Under the pieces are notes generated by a model. The model ran no database searches. It saw nothing but the letters and a program-made list of their open reading frames with translations, and had not been told where the DNA came from. DNA of 64,000 nt from CAYPAU01 sp964408825 (GTDB taxonomy: Bacteria; Patescibacteriota; Microgenomatia; Levybacterales; UBA12049), in assembly GCA_964408825.1 (NCBI GenBank), contig CAYPAU010000003.1:1-64000 (forward strand). Reading direction: 5' to 3'. Positions within the stretch are counted from its first letter, which is position 1. Every line of letters begins with the position of its first letter. Shown here piece after piece: positions 1-7,769 of the stretch. Position numbers and translations under genes: made by a program.

Positions 1-1
1 A

Positions 2-244
2 AGAGTTCCTGTGGTTACAACAACGCGTGGTGCGATAGGTCTTAGAGAAAGAGATAAGGAGGAAATTTTGATTGCGGATAGGGAAGAGGAGATTGTAAAT
101 GGTATCAAAAGTCTTCTTAAAGACAGAATTTTATTTGAAAAAATTGTTAAAAATGCCAGGAGACTGGTTGAAGAAAATTACGATTGGGATGCTATCGTAG
201 AAAATCTTGAAGGAATCTATAAAAAACTCATATCTAATAACTAA
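2..244 (+). CDS. Glycosyltransferase family 4, C-terminal fragment (5' end outside window)
   Basis: The frame is open from the window edge (RVPVVTTTRGA) and encodes about 80 residues. It matches the end of a GT4 (GT-B fold) glycosyltransferase: a strand leading to a Gly-rich turn, an acidic stretch ILIADREEEIVNGI where these enzymes bind the nucleotide sugar, and a final helix ending in NLEGIYKKL. It is followed by two further glycosyltransferases and so probably belongs to the surface-polysaccharide cluster. Sugar specificity cannot be told. The ORF is truncated only because the window begins here; a GTG at 11 is internal and not a credible start. Confidence 0.7.
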   Translation, partial: RVPVVTTTRGAIGLRERDKEEILIADREEEIVNGIKSLLKDRILFEKIVKNARRLVEENYDWDAIVENLEGIYKKLISNN

Positions 245-254
245 CAACTATTCC
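231..254 (+). repeat. Heptanucleotide-periodic tract between glycosyltransferase genes
   Basis: TATCTAA, TAACTAA and CAACTAT follow each other with a strict 7-nt period, spanning the end of one gene and the start codon region of the next. It belongs to the same class as the tracts at 1295, 1717, 6065, 6569, 8438, 37070 and 63907. Confidence 0.5.
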
Positions 255-1169
255 ATGATTGATGTTTCTATTATTATTGTTTCTTTTAATACTTTAAGTT
301 TTATAAAAAAGTGCATAGACGCTGTTATAGATTCAAACTTTAAAAATCTGACTTACGAAATTATTGTGGTGGATAATGCGTCTTCCGACAATAGCGTCAA
401 AGTTTTAAAAAAACAATTTCCAAATATTGCTGTTATTGCAAATAAAGAAAATCTAGGATTTGCAAAAGCAAATAATATAGGTGTAAAAAAAGCAAAAGGG
501 AAATTCCTCCTCTTTTTAAATCCGGATATCGAAGTGCAAAATAACACGATTGGAGAAATCTATAAATTCACGACCGAATATAAAGACGCAGGTGCGGCAA
601 CATGCAAAATAATTCTTCCCAATGGAAATATTGATGATGCTTCCCACCGGGGTTTTCCTACTCCATGGAATTCGCTGTCTTACTTTTCCGGTCTATCCAG
701 AGTTTTTTCCAAATCAAAAATATTCAGCGGTTATAGCATGACTTATTTAGATTTATCAAAAACTCATGAGATTGATGTCTGTGCGGGAGCATTCATGATG
801 GTGCCAAGAAAAGCCGGAGATGAAATCGGCTGGTGGGATGAGGATTATTTTTTTTATGGCGAGGATATTGAATTTTGTTTAAGACTTAAAGAGAAAGGGT
901 ACAAAGTTTATTATGTTCCGCGCGTTTTTGCTCTTCATCACAAAGGAGTGTCGGGAGGGATTAAAAAAGTTTCAAGAAATGTTACGACTGCAAGTTATGA
1001 TACCAGAATAAGAGCTACGAATGAGCGTTTTAATGCTATGAGAATTTTTTACAGGAAACATTATGAGGAAAAATATCCAAAACCTCTGACGTGGTTAGTT
1101 TATGCGGGAATTAATCTAAAACACAAAATCGTACTTGCCGGGGTTAAAAAATATGAGAATAGGAATTGA
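255..1169 (+). CDS. Family 2 glycosyltransferase (rhamnosyltransferase-like)
   Basis: About 304 aa. The GT-A fold signature is clear: VSIIIVSFNT at the N-terminus, VVDNASSDNS, NLGFAKANN, the metal-site region FLLFLNPDIEV, and the late motif EDIEFCLRLKEKGYKVYYVP. This is the WbbL-like group that transfers rhamnose or related sugars to lipid-linked glycans, acting at the inner face of the membrane. I chose ATG 255 rather than the upstream start at 207, because MIDVSIIIVSF begins the fold directly and the upstream codons lie in a heptamer repeat tract. The 3' end overlaps the next gene by 17 nt, so the two are likely co-transcribed. Donor and acceptor are not predictable. Confidence 0.85.
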   Translation: MIDVSIIIVSFNTLSFIKKCIDAVIDSNFKNLTYEIIVVDNASSDNSVKVLKKQFPNIAVIANKENLGFAKANNIGVKKAKGKFLLFLNPDIEVQNNTIGEIYKFTTEYKDAGAATCKIILPNGNIDDASHRGFPTPWNSLSYFSGLSRVFSKSKIFSGYSMTYLDLSKTHEIDVCAGAFMMVPRKAGDEIGWWDEDYFFYGEDIEFCLRLKEKGYKVYYVPRVFALHHKGVSGGIKKVSRNVTTASYDTRIRATNERFNAMRIFYRKHYEEKYPKPLTWLVYAGINLKHKIVLAGVKKYENRN

Positions 1170-2265
1170 TGCCCGCCTAATAGGCCAAACCGGAGTAGGC
1201 CGCTACATCCGTAACTTAATCGAAAATCTCGCCGAAATAGATAAAAATAATAATTATGTTTTGTTTGTTAGAAATAAAGATTTGGAAGAGTTTAAAAAAT
1301 GGAAAATGAGAAATGGAAAATGGAAAATTGTTATCGCAGATATCTCGTGGCATTCAGTTAAGGAGCAATTTAAGTTTAAAAATATTTTAAATGAGGAAAA
1401 TTTGGATTTGGTTCACTTCCCATATTTCTCAGTTCCGATTTTCTACAATAAGCCCTTTGTAGTAACAATCCACGATCTAATTTTGCACCACTATCCCACA
1501 GGCAAGGCGTCGACCTTACCGACTCCAATCTATTGGGCCAAGATTGCATTCTATAAATTTGTAATCTACCAAGCTGTAAGGAAAGCAAGAAAAATAATCA
1601 CAGTCTCCAATTCTACGAAGGATGAGATAGTCGACCATCTGGGGATTGATCCGAAAAAGATTGTAGTGACCTACGAAGCAGTTGATGACAAAATTACAAA
1701 TCCTAAACTACAAAAGATAAATGGAAAATGGAAAATGATAAATGGTAAATACTTCCTCTTCGTCGGCAATGTCTATCCTCATAAAAATGCAGAGGGTTTG
1801 ATAAAAGCATTTGAAAAGCTAGGAAGAAGTGATGTCAATTTAATTTTTGTCGGAAAAGAGGACTATTTCTATCAAAGATTAAAAGAAAGACTCAAAGGGG
1901 TTAACGAGATAAAGTTTTTAAGTGATGTAAAAGATGAGGAGCTTTCATTGCTTTATCAAAATGCAATTGTTTTAGTTTGTCCGGCTTTTATGGAAGGATT
2001 TGGCCTTCCGGCGCTTGAGGCAATGGCGAATAAATGCCTGGTAATTGTATCTGACATACCAGCCCTTCGAGAAGTATGTGGGGAAAACGCAATTTACTTT
2101 GATCCAAAAAATCCCGACGAGCTTGCTGGGAAAATGAGGGAAGTTTTGAAAGGTAAAGATGAATATAAAGATATGATTGAGATGGGATTTAAGAGAAGCC
2201 AAGAATTCTCCTGGCGCAAAATGGCGGAGCAAACCTTTAAAATTTATGAGGAAGTACTGCGATGA
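1153..2265 (+). CDS. Family 4 glycosyltransferase (mannosyltransferase-like)
   Basis: About 370 aa with a GT-B fold. The N-terminus MRIGIDARLIGQTGVGRYI and the motifs HDLILHHYP, ITVSNSTKDEI, FVGNVYPHKN and the EX7E region AFMEGFGLPALEAMA are typical of WbaZ/MtfB-like GT4 enzymes. Start ATG 1153 is preferred over the upstream TTG because the fold begins there. Two stretches are odd: residues around 48-58 (KKWKMRNGKWK) and around 190-200 (NGKWKMINGK) are encoded by 7-nt tandem repeats, the second exactly between the two Rossmann domains, and look like tolerated insertions. The stop overlaps the next ATG (ATGA). Confidence 0.88.
   Translation: MRIGIDARLIGQTGVGRYIRNLIENLAEIDKNNNYVLFVRNKDLEEFKKWKMRNGKWKIVIADISWHSVKEQFKFKNILNEENLDLVHFPYFSVPIFYNKPFVVTIHDLILHHYPTGKASTLPTPIYWAKIAFYKFVIYQAVRKARKIITVSNSTKDEIVDHLGIDPKKIVVTYEAVDDKITNPKLQKINGKWKMINGKYFLFVGNVYPHKNAEGLIKAFEKLGRSDVNLIFVGKEDYFYQRLKERLKGVNEIKFLSDVKDEELSLLYQNAIVLVCPAFMEGFGLPALEAMANKCLVIVSDIPALREVCGENAIYFDPKNPDELAGKMREVLKGKDEYKDMIEMGFKRSQEFSWRKMAEQTFKIYEEVLR
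1295..1329 (+). repeat. In-gene heptanucleotide repeat (5 units)
   Basis: Units AAAAATG, GAAAATG, AGAAATG, GAAAATG and GAAAATT run without interruption inside the GT4 gene and encode WKMRNGKWK. Because the 7-nt period is out of step with codons, the peptide repeats every 7 residues. Confidence 0.7.
1717..1751 (+). repeat. In-gene heptanucleotide repeat at the GT-B domain junction (5 units)
   Basis: Units ATAAATG, GAAAATG, GAAAATG, ATAAATG and GTAAATA. It encodes NGKWKMINGK just before FLFVGNVYPHKN, the first strand of the nucleotide-sugar domain. A near-identical tract occupies the same structural position in another GT4 gene at 6065. Confidence 0.75.
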
Positions 2266-2972
2266 AATCTATTACTCACAATAAACAAAGAAAAATTTGG
2301 GAAGAAGAACACAGGAAGCCAAAAGCATTGAAGCAAATGGATTCTACCCAAGCCTCCTCGGGTGTTATAAGATTTTTTGACTGGTTGAAAAACAATGGTT
2401 ACGAACAAGGTCTTAAGGGTATCGAAATGGGATGTGGTAAGGGGAGAAACGTTATTTGGTTAGCCAAAAAAGGATTTCACATGACGGGTTTTGATTTCTC
2501 GGGATATGCAATAAGAGAAGCAAACTTAAGGGTAAAAAAGTATAAAGCAAGCAGTCAGGTCAAGCTTCTGGTTCACGATGCGATAAGAAAGTGGCCATTT
2601 AAATCTAAAGAGTTTGATATGGGGATTGACTGCTTTGCAACAACGGATATAGAAACAGTTATGGGGAGAAAATTTGCAGCTTCAGAACTGATTAGAGTCG
2701 TAAAATCAGGTGGCGTGATTTTGGTATATGTAATGTCAATTGACGATGAATATCACAGAGGAATGATAAGAAAATCTCCTGCTGAAGAGAAAAATGCCTT
2801 TTTAAATCCAATTACCGGAAAATTTGAAAAAACATTTGACAGATCGGAAATACTAGATCTTTACGACCAGAAAGTAAAATTGTTGGACGAATTCAGGGTT
2901 GAGAAATTTGAGAATTTCTTTGGGAAAAACTATAAATGCAAGCACTTCTGGATGATCTTCCAAAAGAATTAA
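2262..2972 (+). CDS. SAM-dependent class I methyltransferase
   Basis: 236 aa. Motif I of the Rossmann-like methyltransferase fold is GIEMGCGKGRNVIWLAKKG, followed by an acidic end of strand 2 (MTGFDFSGYAIREAN) and a motif IV region MGIDCFATTDIE. The family resembles Methyltransf_11/25 small-molecule enzymes. It overlaps the preceding glycosyltransferase by ATGA and is the last gene of that run, so it may methylate a sugar or lipid-linked intermediate; this is context only. No substrate-defining residues are recognised. Confidence 0.75.
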   Translation: MKSITHNKQRKIWEEEHRKPKALKQMDSTQASSGVIRFFDWLKNNGYEQGLKGIEMGCGKGRNVIWLAKKGFHMTGFDFSGYAIREANLRVKKYKASSQVKLLVHDAIRKWPFKSKEFDMGIDCFATTDIETVMGRKFAASELIRVVKSGGVILVYVMSIDDEYHRGMIRKSPAEEKNAFLNPITGKFEKTFDRSEILDLYDQKVKLLDEFRVEKFENFFGKNYKCKHFWMIFQKN

Positions 2973-3006
2973 TACCCCTCCTGCAATTCTAGGTATAATT
3001 TCGGAT

Positions 3007-3096
3007 ATGAAGGTAGAGAAAATTATTGGAAAGTATTATTCTCAAATTCTTGAGAAAATGAGAATGATAGAACCTAATAGCTTAGAGTTTGGCTAA
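3007..3096 (+). CDS. Possible 29-aa leaderless ORF
   Basis: An ATG lies 7 nt after TATAAT (2994-2999), the spacing seen for other probable leaderless genes here, and opens a 29-codon frame beginning MKVEKIIGKYYSQILEKM. It runs into the end of the convergent MidA-like gene. Nothing similar is recognised and it may be chance. Confidence 0.2.
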   Translation: MKVEKIIGKYYSQILEKMRMIEPNSLEFG

Positions 3097-4481
3097 AAAG
3101 ATAAAGCTATAATATTATGGAAGTTGGTGAAAGGAAAATAAATTGCATAGCCATTCCTAATTGCCGTAGGTAATTCCCTGTCGGAAAGATTTCCGAGTTG
3201 ATTTGCTTTTGCCCATCTTCTCATATCCCTTAGCGTTAAAGTATTTAATAGCGGAGAGAAAGTTTTTATTGTTTCAGACTGTGGAGAGAAATAGGCAACT
3301 TCCATTCCTTCTTTTTCTCCTTCTTCCTTAACTTGTTCAAAGTCTACCTGAAAATCTAAGTCTTTCGGATTTTCCAAAGAAAAATTAGAAACACTTCCAA
3401 TAGTTCTCTCCCAGTCATGCGTATTATTGTGATTTAGAGATAGGTCAATTAGAAGCACTAATCCATGAGAAAAGGATCTTCTTATATTTCTAAGCATCAG
3501 GGGAAGTCCTGCTTGATAAGGATATAGTCCTTCAAATTCAGGATTTTCCAAGCCTGTTTTAGCTGACTGCGAATTCTGGACAGCTTCGTTGAGTTTTGGC
3601 AATAATTCTAGGGGGATTAAAACAGGTTTAAATTTTACCAGTCTTGAAGCACCTCCTTCAATTAACCCCTGCGCCTCTTCTTTTTTTAAAGCCTTGTTCT
3701 TTAGCTCTTCAAACCTATCTCCTAAAGCTCTTTTATAACTGTCTTTGTCATCTGAAATTAACACGCCTTCGGAGTAAGGAAGGACTACGACTCCGTATAA
3801 ATTTCCATCAACTTTAATTATTGGTTCAACTGGCATATTGTCTAAGATCTCATTTCCGTAGACAACTCCGTAAGGTTCCTGCTTGAGCCCAAAATCTGTG
3901 ACATCCAGCTTCATGATTTTCATTCTGTCCCCAAGTTGATGAGCTTGTCTAATTTCTGTCAGCTCATCTATAAGAAGATGTTGGGATTTTTCTGTCCTAT
4001 CGGTTACTAAAAATTGGCTCGCTTCCCTCAGCTTCTTGACTTCACTTCTCCATTCCGGATTCATTGCAACAGTCATAAAATGATCTATTAGGTCGTAATC
4101 GAGATATCCCCTGCCCGCACCTATTCCCATAAATGTGGGATTAGGAACTCTATTGGGATCATTTAGATAGAGAAGCATAGTTAGTTCGGATATGCACTTT
4201 CCAAAAAAAGGAGAAAGAACTTGCGGTATGAGAGGCATTGATCCAACGGAAAAATCAACAGTTTTTTCGAAAAATCCTTGAGGTGAATAAAGACCCAGTT
4301 CTTGAAATTCTGAAAACGAGTAACCCTCTTCTATTATTTGCAAAGCAAGCGCAGGCTCGGAAACAATATTATCCGCAGTATATTTTTGAGCAGACGCTCT
4401 AGCTTCTGCTTCTCTTGCACGAAGTGCTGACTCATTTCCTGCACCTGTCAGAAATCTTTCAAGTTCCCTTCCATACACCAT
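3093..4481 (-). CDS. MidA/NDUFAF7-like SAM-dependent methyltransferase
   Basis: 462 aa. The call rests on GIGAGRGYLDYDLIDH (SAM-binding motif I, usually EIGPGRG in this family) and YGNEILDNMPVEPI, which matches the characteristic ANELLDALPV motif of the Methyltransf_28 (COG1565) family. In mitochondria NDUFAF7 methylates a complex I arginine; bacterial roles are mostly unknown. The ~110 residues before motif I and the C-terminal region are unrecognised. The gene stands alone on the minus strand, between the polysaccharide genes and a toxin-antitoxin pair. The family call is reasonable; the substrate is not known. Confidence 0.6.
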   Translation of the reverse strand: MVYGRELERFLTGAGNESALRAREAEARASAQKYTADNIVSEPALALQIIEEGYSFSEFQELGLYSPQGFFEKTVDFSVGSMPLIPQVLSPFFGKCISELTMLLYLNDPNRVPNPTFMGIGAGRGYLDYDLIDHFMTVAMNPEWRSEVKKLREASQFLVTDRTEKSQHLLIDELTEIRQAHQLGDRMKIMKLDVTDFGLKQEPYGVVYGNEILDNMPVEPIIKVDGNLYGVVVLPYSEGVLISDDKDSYKRALGDRFEELKNKALKKEEAQGLIEGGASRLVKFKPVLIPLELLPKLNEAVQNSQSAKTGLENPEFEGLYPYQAGLPLMLRNIRRSFSHGLVLLIDLSLNHNNTHDWERTIGSVSNFSLENPKDLDFQVDFEQVKEEGEKEGMEVAYFSPQSETIKTFSPLLNTLTLRDMRRWAKANQLGNLSDRELPTAIRNGYAIYFPFTNFHNIIALSF

Positions 4482-4551
4482 AGGGCGGTATTATACCATA
4501 CTATAAGACAATACTAAAATTATGAGAGATTTTATTGGGGTTCGAGGGTGG

Positions 4552-4565
4552 TGAGGCGAGCCTCA
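4552..4565. repeat. Short perfect inverted repeat in divergent intergenic region
   Basis: TGAGGC and GCCTCA are separated by only GA, between the divergent MidA-like gene and the toxin-antitoxin promoter. It could be an operator or a fragment of the REP-like repeats found elsewhere; no U-tract follows it. Confidence 0.4.
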
Positions 4566-4579
4566 TGATTCTTCAATTG

Positions 4580-4608
4580 TTGACAGATACCGCGCAAAAA
4601 GTTATTAT
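4580..4608 (+). promoter_or_regulatory. Consensus promoter of the toxin-antitoxin pair
   Basis: TTGACA, 17 nt, TATTAT. The antitoxin ATG follows 9 nt after the -10, so the mRNA would start within about 2 nt of the start codon and be essentially leaderless. Confidence 0.75.
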
Positions 4609-4617
4609 AGAATAGCT

Positions 4618-4833
4618 ATGGCTGCGATTATTCCAAAAAAACTTACAAATGGTAAAGAGCTTGTGGTAATTCCTCGTGAAGAGTACGAGAGTCTAATTGT
4701 TCTTAAAGAAATATATGAGTTTTTTCCTACTAAAACTCAAAAAAAAATACTAGAATGTGCTCGAAGTAATAGAGCACAAGGGAAAGTTATCACACTAAGT
4801 GAGCTTAGAAGAAAACTGGAAATTACAAATTGA
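4618..4833 (+). CDS. Putative antitoxin of a type II toxin-antitoxin pair
   Basis: 71 aa. It starts with a basic, AbrB/Phd-like strand region (IIPKKLTNGKELVVIPREEYESL) and continues into a helical part. The following gene overlaps its 3' end and encodes a RelE-like toxin, the usual antitoxin-first order. Type II antitoxins of this kind bind both the toxin and their own promoter. The identity rests mainly on context; I do not recognise the exact antitoxin family. Confidence 0.6.
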   Translation: MAAIIPKKLTNGKELVVIPREEYESLIVLKEIYEFFPTKTQKKILECARSNRAQGKVITLSELRRKLEITN

Positions 4834-5044
4834 TCCTTCTTTAATAAAAAGCCTCAAGCGATTTCCTCAGAAAGATGGTAGGAGAATTTTATCCGCAATA
4901 GAAAATTTATCCAGAAATCCTTTCATTGGAGATATCCAAAAAATGAAAGGCGAAGACAATGTTTGGCGAAAAAGAATCGGTTCGTATAAAATTTTCTACG
5001 AGGTTAATTCAAAAAAGAGAGTTGTGTACGTTTACCATGCATAA
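4799..5044 (+). CDS. RelE/ParE-superfamily toxin
   Basis: 81 aa from a GTG start inside the antitoxin gene (35-nt overlap). It shows the compact RelE/YafQ pattern: KLQIDPSLIKSLKRFP, a helical hairpin (GRRILSAIENLSRNP), then beta strands GEDNVWRKRIGSYKIFYEV and VVYVYHA. The conserved arginine in the RIGSYKI strand fits RelE mRNA interferases, which cut mRNA at the ribosome; ParE-type gyrase toxins share the fold and cannot be excluded. Family call is firm, mechanism is not. Confidence 0.8.
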   Translation: MSLEENWKLQIDPSLIKSLKRFPQKDGRRILSAIENLSRNPFIGDIQKMKGEDNVWRKRIGSYKIFYEVNSKKRVVYVYHA

Positions 5045-5054
5045 CGTCGTACTA

Positions 5055-5285
5055 CTACAACTTATTAGATCTTTGGAATTTTCCGAGCTCTTCTTTTAAT
5101 ATTCTTTTTCTTAAATCTTGTCTTCTTTTATACATTCTGTCAGGATATTCTCTCCATAATCTTTTTTCAATTATCATCAAATCTAGAGTTAAGCCGATAT
5201 ATCTGAGCGTTTTCATTATCCTTTTAAACGTATTATCTGTTTTGTTATTTTTACGACTAAATGTCTTCGCTAATTTTAGTTTCAT
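5055..5285 (-). CDS. Small basic hypothetical protein
   Basis: 76 aa, rich in Lys and Arg and predicted helical (KTLRYIGLTLDLMIIEKRLW). I set the start at ATG 5285: the longer frame beginning at 5324 starts on TTG inside a TTGACA that looks like this gene's own -35 box, with TATATT/TATTAT-like boxes 8-12 nt before the ATG. No family is recognised. It sits alone between the toxin-antitoxin pair and a terminator. Confidence 0.4.
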   Translation of the reverse strand: MKLKLAKTFSRKNNKTDNTFKRIMKTLRYIGLTLDLMIIEKRLWREYPDRMYKRRQDLRKRILKEELGKFQRSNKL

Positions 5286-5338
5286 GGACTTATAATATAG
5301 CACCTCCTTTTTCTTGTTTGTCAATATGACAAAGTAGA

Positions 5339-5373
5339 CCCCGATTAGTCTTTGCTATCGGGGCAGGGTTTTT
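5339..5373. terminator. Rho-independent terminator-like hairpin
   Basis: CCCCGAT (5339-5345) pairs with ATCGGGG (5357-5363), followed by a T-run at 5370-5373. It lies just before the promoter of the next glycosyltransferase. Confidence 0.55.
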
Positions 5374-5376
5374 GGA

Positions 5377-5385
5377 TGTTATAAT
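5377..5385 (+). promoter_or_regulatory. Extended -10 promoter
   Basis: TG-T-TATAAT with no good -35. The ATG at 5392 follows 6 nt later, so the transcript is probably leaderless. Confidence 0.55.
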
Positions 5386-5391
5386 CAGGAG

Positions 5392-6582
5392 ATGAAAGTG
5401 GCTTTGGTTTATGACAGGGTGAATAAGTGGGGAGGAGCAGAGAGAGTTTTACTTGCGCTTCATAAGATTTTCCCTGATGCGCCGCTTTACACATCTGTTT
5501 ATCATCCACAAAAAGCAGCTTGGGCAAAAGTTTTCGACGTAAGACCATCGTTTTTGCAAAATTTTCCTTTTGCCAAAGATCATCACGAAATTTATGCAAC
5601 ATTCATGCCTTTAGCTTTTGAAAGTTTTAGCTTTGATAACTATGATTTAGTAGTTTCCGTAACTTCAGAAGCCGCAAAGGGAATTCTTACAAAACCGGGT
5701 ACTAAACATATCTGTTACTGTTTGACTCCCACACGATATCTATGGAGCGGATATGATGAATACTTTAAAAATCCAATCTTAAGATTTATTTCAAAGCCTG
5801 TCGTTTGGTATTTAAGAATCTGGGACAAAATTGCTGCGCAAAGACCGGATAAAATTATTGCGATATCAAAAGAAGTCAGAATGAGGATTAAGAAATATTA
5901 CGGCCTAGACTCCGAAATAATCTACCCACCTTTGATGGTCGGCGCTGAGGTCGCTTCCGAAAATTTTCGTGCTCACCGAGCGGGCAAATTTGGCTTGATT
6001 AACAAGAAGTCAAAAGGCGCAAGGCCTCGCAGCGAAAATTTTGAAAGCTCCCCGCGCCTAACTGATAAATGGAAAATGGAAAATGGTCAATACTTTCTTG
6101 TCGTTTCCCGCCTTGTTCCATACAAGAAAATAGATTTGGCGGTGAAAGTTTTTAATAAGCTAAATTTACCACTTAAGATTATAGGTAAGGGTTCTGAGGA
6201 AGACAGACTAAAAGCTATTGCAAAGTCTAACATTGAGTTCTTAGGTTACTTGACTGATGAAGAACTCGTAAAGTATTATAAAGGATGTCGCGCTCTGATA
6301 TTTCCGGGGAAAGAAGATTTTGGACTTTCCCTTATTGAAGCACAAAGTTTCGGAAAACCTGTTATTGCATACAAAGAGGGAGGGGTACTTGAGTCAGTGG
6401 TCGAAGGGAAAACCGGAATATTTTTTGCCCCTCAGACTTCAAGAGCTCTTGAAGAGGCGGTCAAAAGATTTATGAGAAAAAAATTTAACCCAGATTATTG
6501 CAAGGCTAATGCCCAACGGTTTAGTTTTGACCAATTTGAAAGAAGATTTGAGGAAGAAATCAAACTAGTTTCTAATATCTAA
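5392..6582 (+). CDS. Family 4 glycosyltransferase with insertions
   Basis: 396 aa, GT-B fold. MKVALVYDRVNKWGGAERVL, ICYCLTPTRYLW, IIAISKEVRMRIKKYYG, VVSRLVPYKKIDLAV and the nucleotide-binding region FPGKEDFGLSLIEAQSFGKP are typical of WbaZ-like mannosyltransferases. Between the two domains (residues about 184-226) lies a stretch of roughly 40 residues not expected in the family, rich in Ala, Arg and Ser, encoded by an imperfect direct repeat plus a heptanucleotide tract. It precedes manC, which makes GDP-mannose, so a mannose donor is plausible. Confidence 0.85.
   Translation: MKVALVYDRVNKWGGAERVLLALHKIFPDAPLYTSVYHPQKAAWAKVFDVRPSFLQNFPFAKDHHEIYATFMPLAFESFSFDNYDLVVSVTSEAAKGILTKPGTKHICYCLTPTRYLWSGYDEYFKNPILRFISKPVVWYLRIWDKIAAQRPDKIIAISKEVRMRIKKYYGLDSEIIYPPLMVGAEVASENFRAHRAGKFGLINKKSKGARPRSENFESSPRLTDKWKMENGQYFLVVSRLVPYKKIDLAVKVFNKLNLPLKIIGKGSEEDRLKAIAKSNIEFLGYLTDEELVKYYKGCRALIFPGKEDFGLSLIEAQSFGKPVIAYKEGGVLESVVEGKTGIFFAPQTSRALEEAVKRFMRKKFNPDYCKANAQRFSFDQFERRFEEEIKLVSNI
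5941..6042 (+). repeat. Repeat-derived insertion inside a glycosyltransferase gene
   Basis: Two 27-nt segments (5941-5967 and 6016-6042) begin GGCGC and end with the self-complementary GAAAATTTT; the middle is only loosely similar. They bracket the linker between the two GT-B domains. The insert keeps the frame and is GC-richer than its surroundings, suggesting a repeat element tolerated in a loop. Confidence 0.5.
6065..6092 (+). repeat. In-gene heptanucleotide repeat (4 units)
   Basis: ATAAATG, GAAAATG, GAAAATG, GTCAATA, encoding DKWKMENGQ immediately before the strand FLVVSRLVPYKK. Same place in the fold and nearly the same sequence as the tract at 1717. Confidence 0.75.
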
Positions 6583-6596
6583 TCTCTATTCTCTAA
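6569..6596 (+). repeat. Heptanucleotide tract across a gene end
   Basis: TTTCTAA, TATCTAA, TCTCTAT and TCTCTAA span the stop of the GT4 gene and the gap before manC. Confidence 0.55.
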
Positions 6597-6600
6597 GTTT

Positions 6601-7680
6601 ATGAATATTGCTATTTTCGCAGGAGGTGTGGGTACAAGACTTTGGCCTCTTTCTCGCAAGAATACCCCAAAACAGTTTGAAAAAATTATAGGAGACAGAT
6701 CAACCCTTCAGCTTGCGGTAGACAGACTTACCCCGGATTTTAAACTTGAGAATATGTATGTTTCTACCGGGAAGCGTTATGAAAATGTCTTAAGGTCTCA
6801 CGTAAGCATACCGGAAGGCAATTTTATCTTTGAGCCGGAAATGAGAGACGTTGGCCCTGCTGTTGGTCTTTCGATGGCAATAATTGGAAAAAAACACCCA
6901 ATGACTCCTGTTGCCATAATATGGAGCGACCATTTCGTAAAAAAGGAGAGAAGATTCCGGGAAGTTCTTAAAATGGGAGAATTTTTGGTGAACAAAAATC
7001 CAAATTCTCTCATTCTGATAGGACAAAGAGCAAGATTTGCCAATCAAAATCTTGGTTGGATAGAGTTTGGAAAAGAAGTAAGCAGAATAAGGGGAACTAA
7101 AATATTCAGTTTTAAGAGAACTATTTATCGACCGCCTCTCGAAGAAGCAGAAAAATTCTTTCGTTCCGGTGATTTTGCCTGGAATCCCGGATATTTTGTA
7201 ACGACCCCGCACTTTTTGCTATCCCAGTATAAAAAATTTGTACCCGATATTTATGAAGGATTGATGAAGATTCAAGAGGAAGTGGGGGGGAAGAATTATG
7301 AAACTGTTCTTGAGAAGATTTACCCTAAATTTGAAAAGATAAGTTTTGATAATGCAATTCTAGAAAGAATAGATCCGAAACACATTTCTGTAATTGCCGC
7401 TGATTTAGGATGGAGTGATATTGGAGCTTGGGAGGCACTTAAGGAAGCCTTAGAAGTATCAACGCATGAGAATGTAACGCGAGGAAAAGTTATGATAAAT
7501 GACTCCTTAGATAATTTAGTATTTAATTATACTGATCAACTGACAGTTGGTATTGATCTTAACAACATGATAGTGATTAATACTGATGATGTACTTCTAA
7601 TTTGTCATAAAAGTTCGGTTCCCAAAATAAAGAAGTTGGTGGAGAGTCTTGCAGGGACTCCCAACGAGCATCTCACGTAA
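6601..7680 (+). CDS. manC: Mannose-1-phosphate guanylyltransferase
   Basis: 359 aa. The nucleotidyltransferase signature is textbook: AGGVGTRLWPLSRKNTPKQF (pyrophosphorylase loop with the catalytic Arg/Lys), FEPEMRDVGPAVGLSM, WSDHFV and the sugar-binding region GDFAWNPGYFV, then DLGWSDIGAWEAL. It converts mannose-1-phosphate and GTP to GDP-mannose for the adjacent glycosyltransferases. Length fits the monofunctional enzyme; the C-terminal isomerase domain of bifunctional ManC/AlgA is absent. It is 18 nt downstream of the GT4 gene and likely in the same transcript. Confidence 0.92.
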   Translation: MNIAIFAGGVGTRLWPLSRKNTPKQFEKIIGDRSTLQLAVDRLTPDFKLENMYVSTGKRYENVLRSHVSIPEGNFIFEPEMRDVGPAVGLSMAIIGKKHPMTPVAIIWSDHFVKKERRFREVLKMGEFLVNKNPNSLILIGQRARFANQNLGWIEFGKEVSRIRGTKIFSFKRTIYRPPLEEAEKFFRSGDFAWNPGYFVTTPHFLLSQYKKFVPDIYEGLMKIQEEVGGKNYETVLEKIYPKFEKISFDNAILERIDPKHISVIAADLGWSDIGAWEALKEALEVSTHENVTRGKVMINDSLDNLVFNYTDQLTVGIDLNNMIVINTDDVLLICHKSSVPKIKKLVESLAGTPNEHLT

Positions 7681-7769
7681 ATTGAACGCTACTTTCATGT
7701 CTATAGCTGGATTTGATACGAAGGGTGGAGCTAAATTTGGAGAAAAATAAAAATAGTGCCTATTAAAAT

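Noticed and set aside
207..254. Upstream start for the GT2 gene
   Set aside because: The extra codons lie in the previous gene and in a heptamer repeat; the fold starts at 255.
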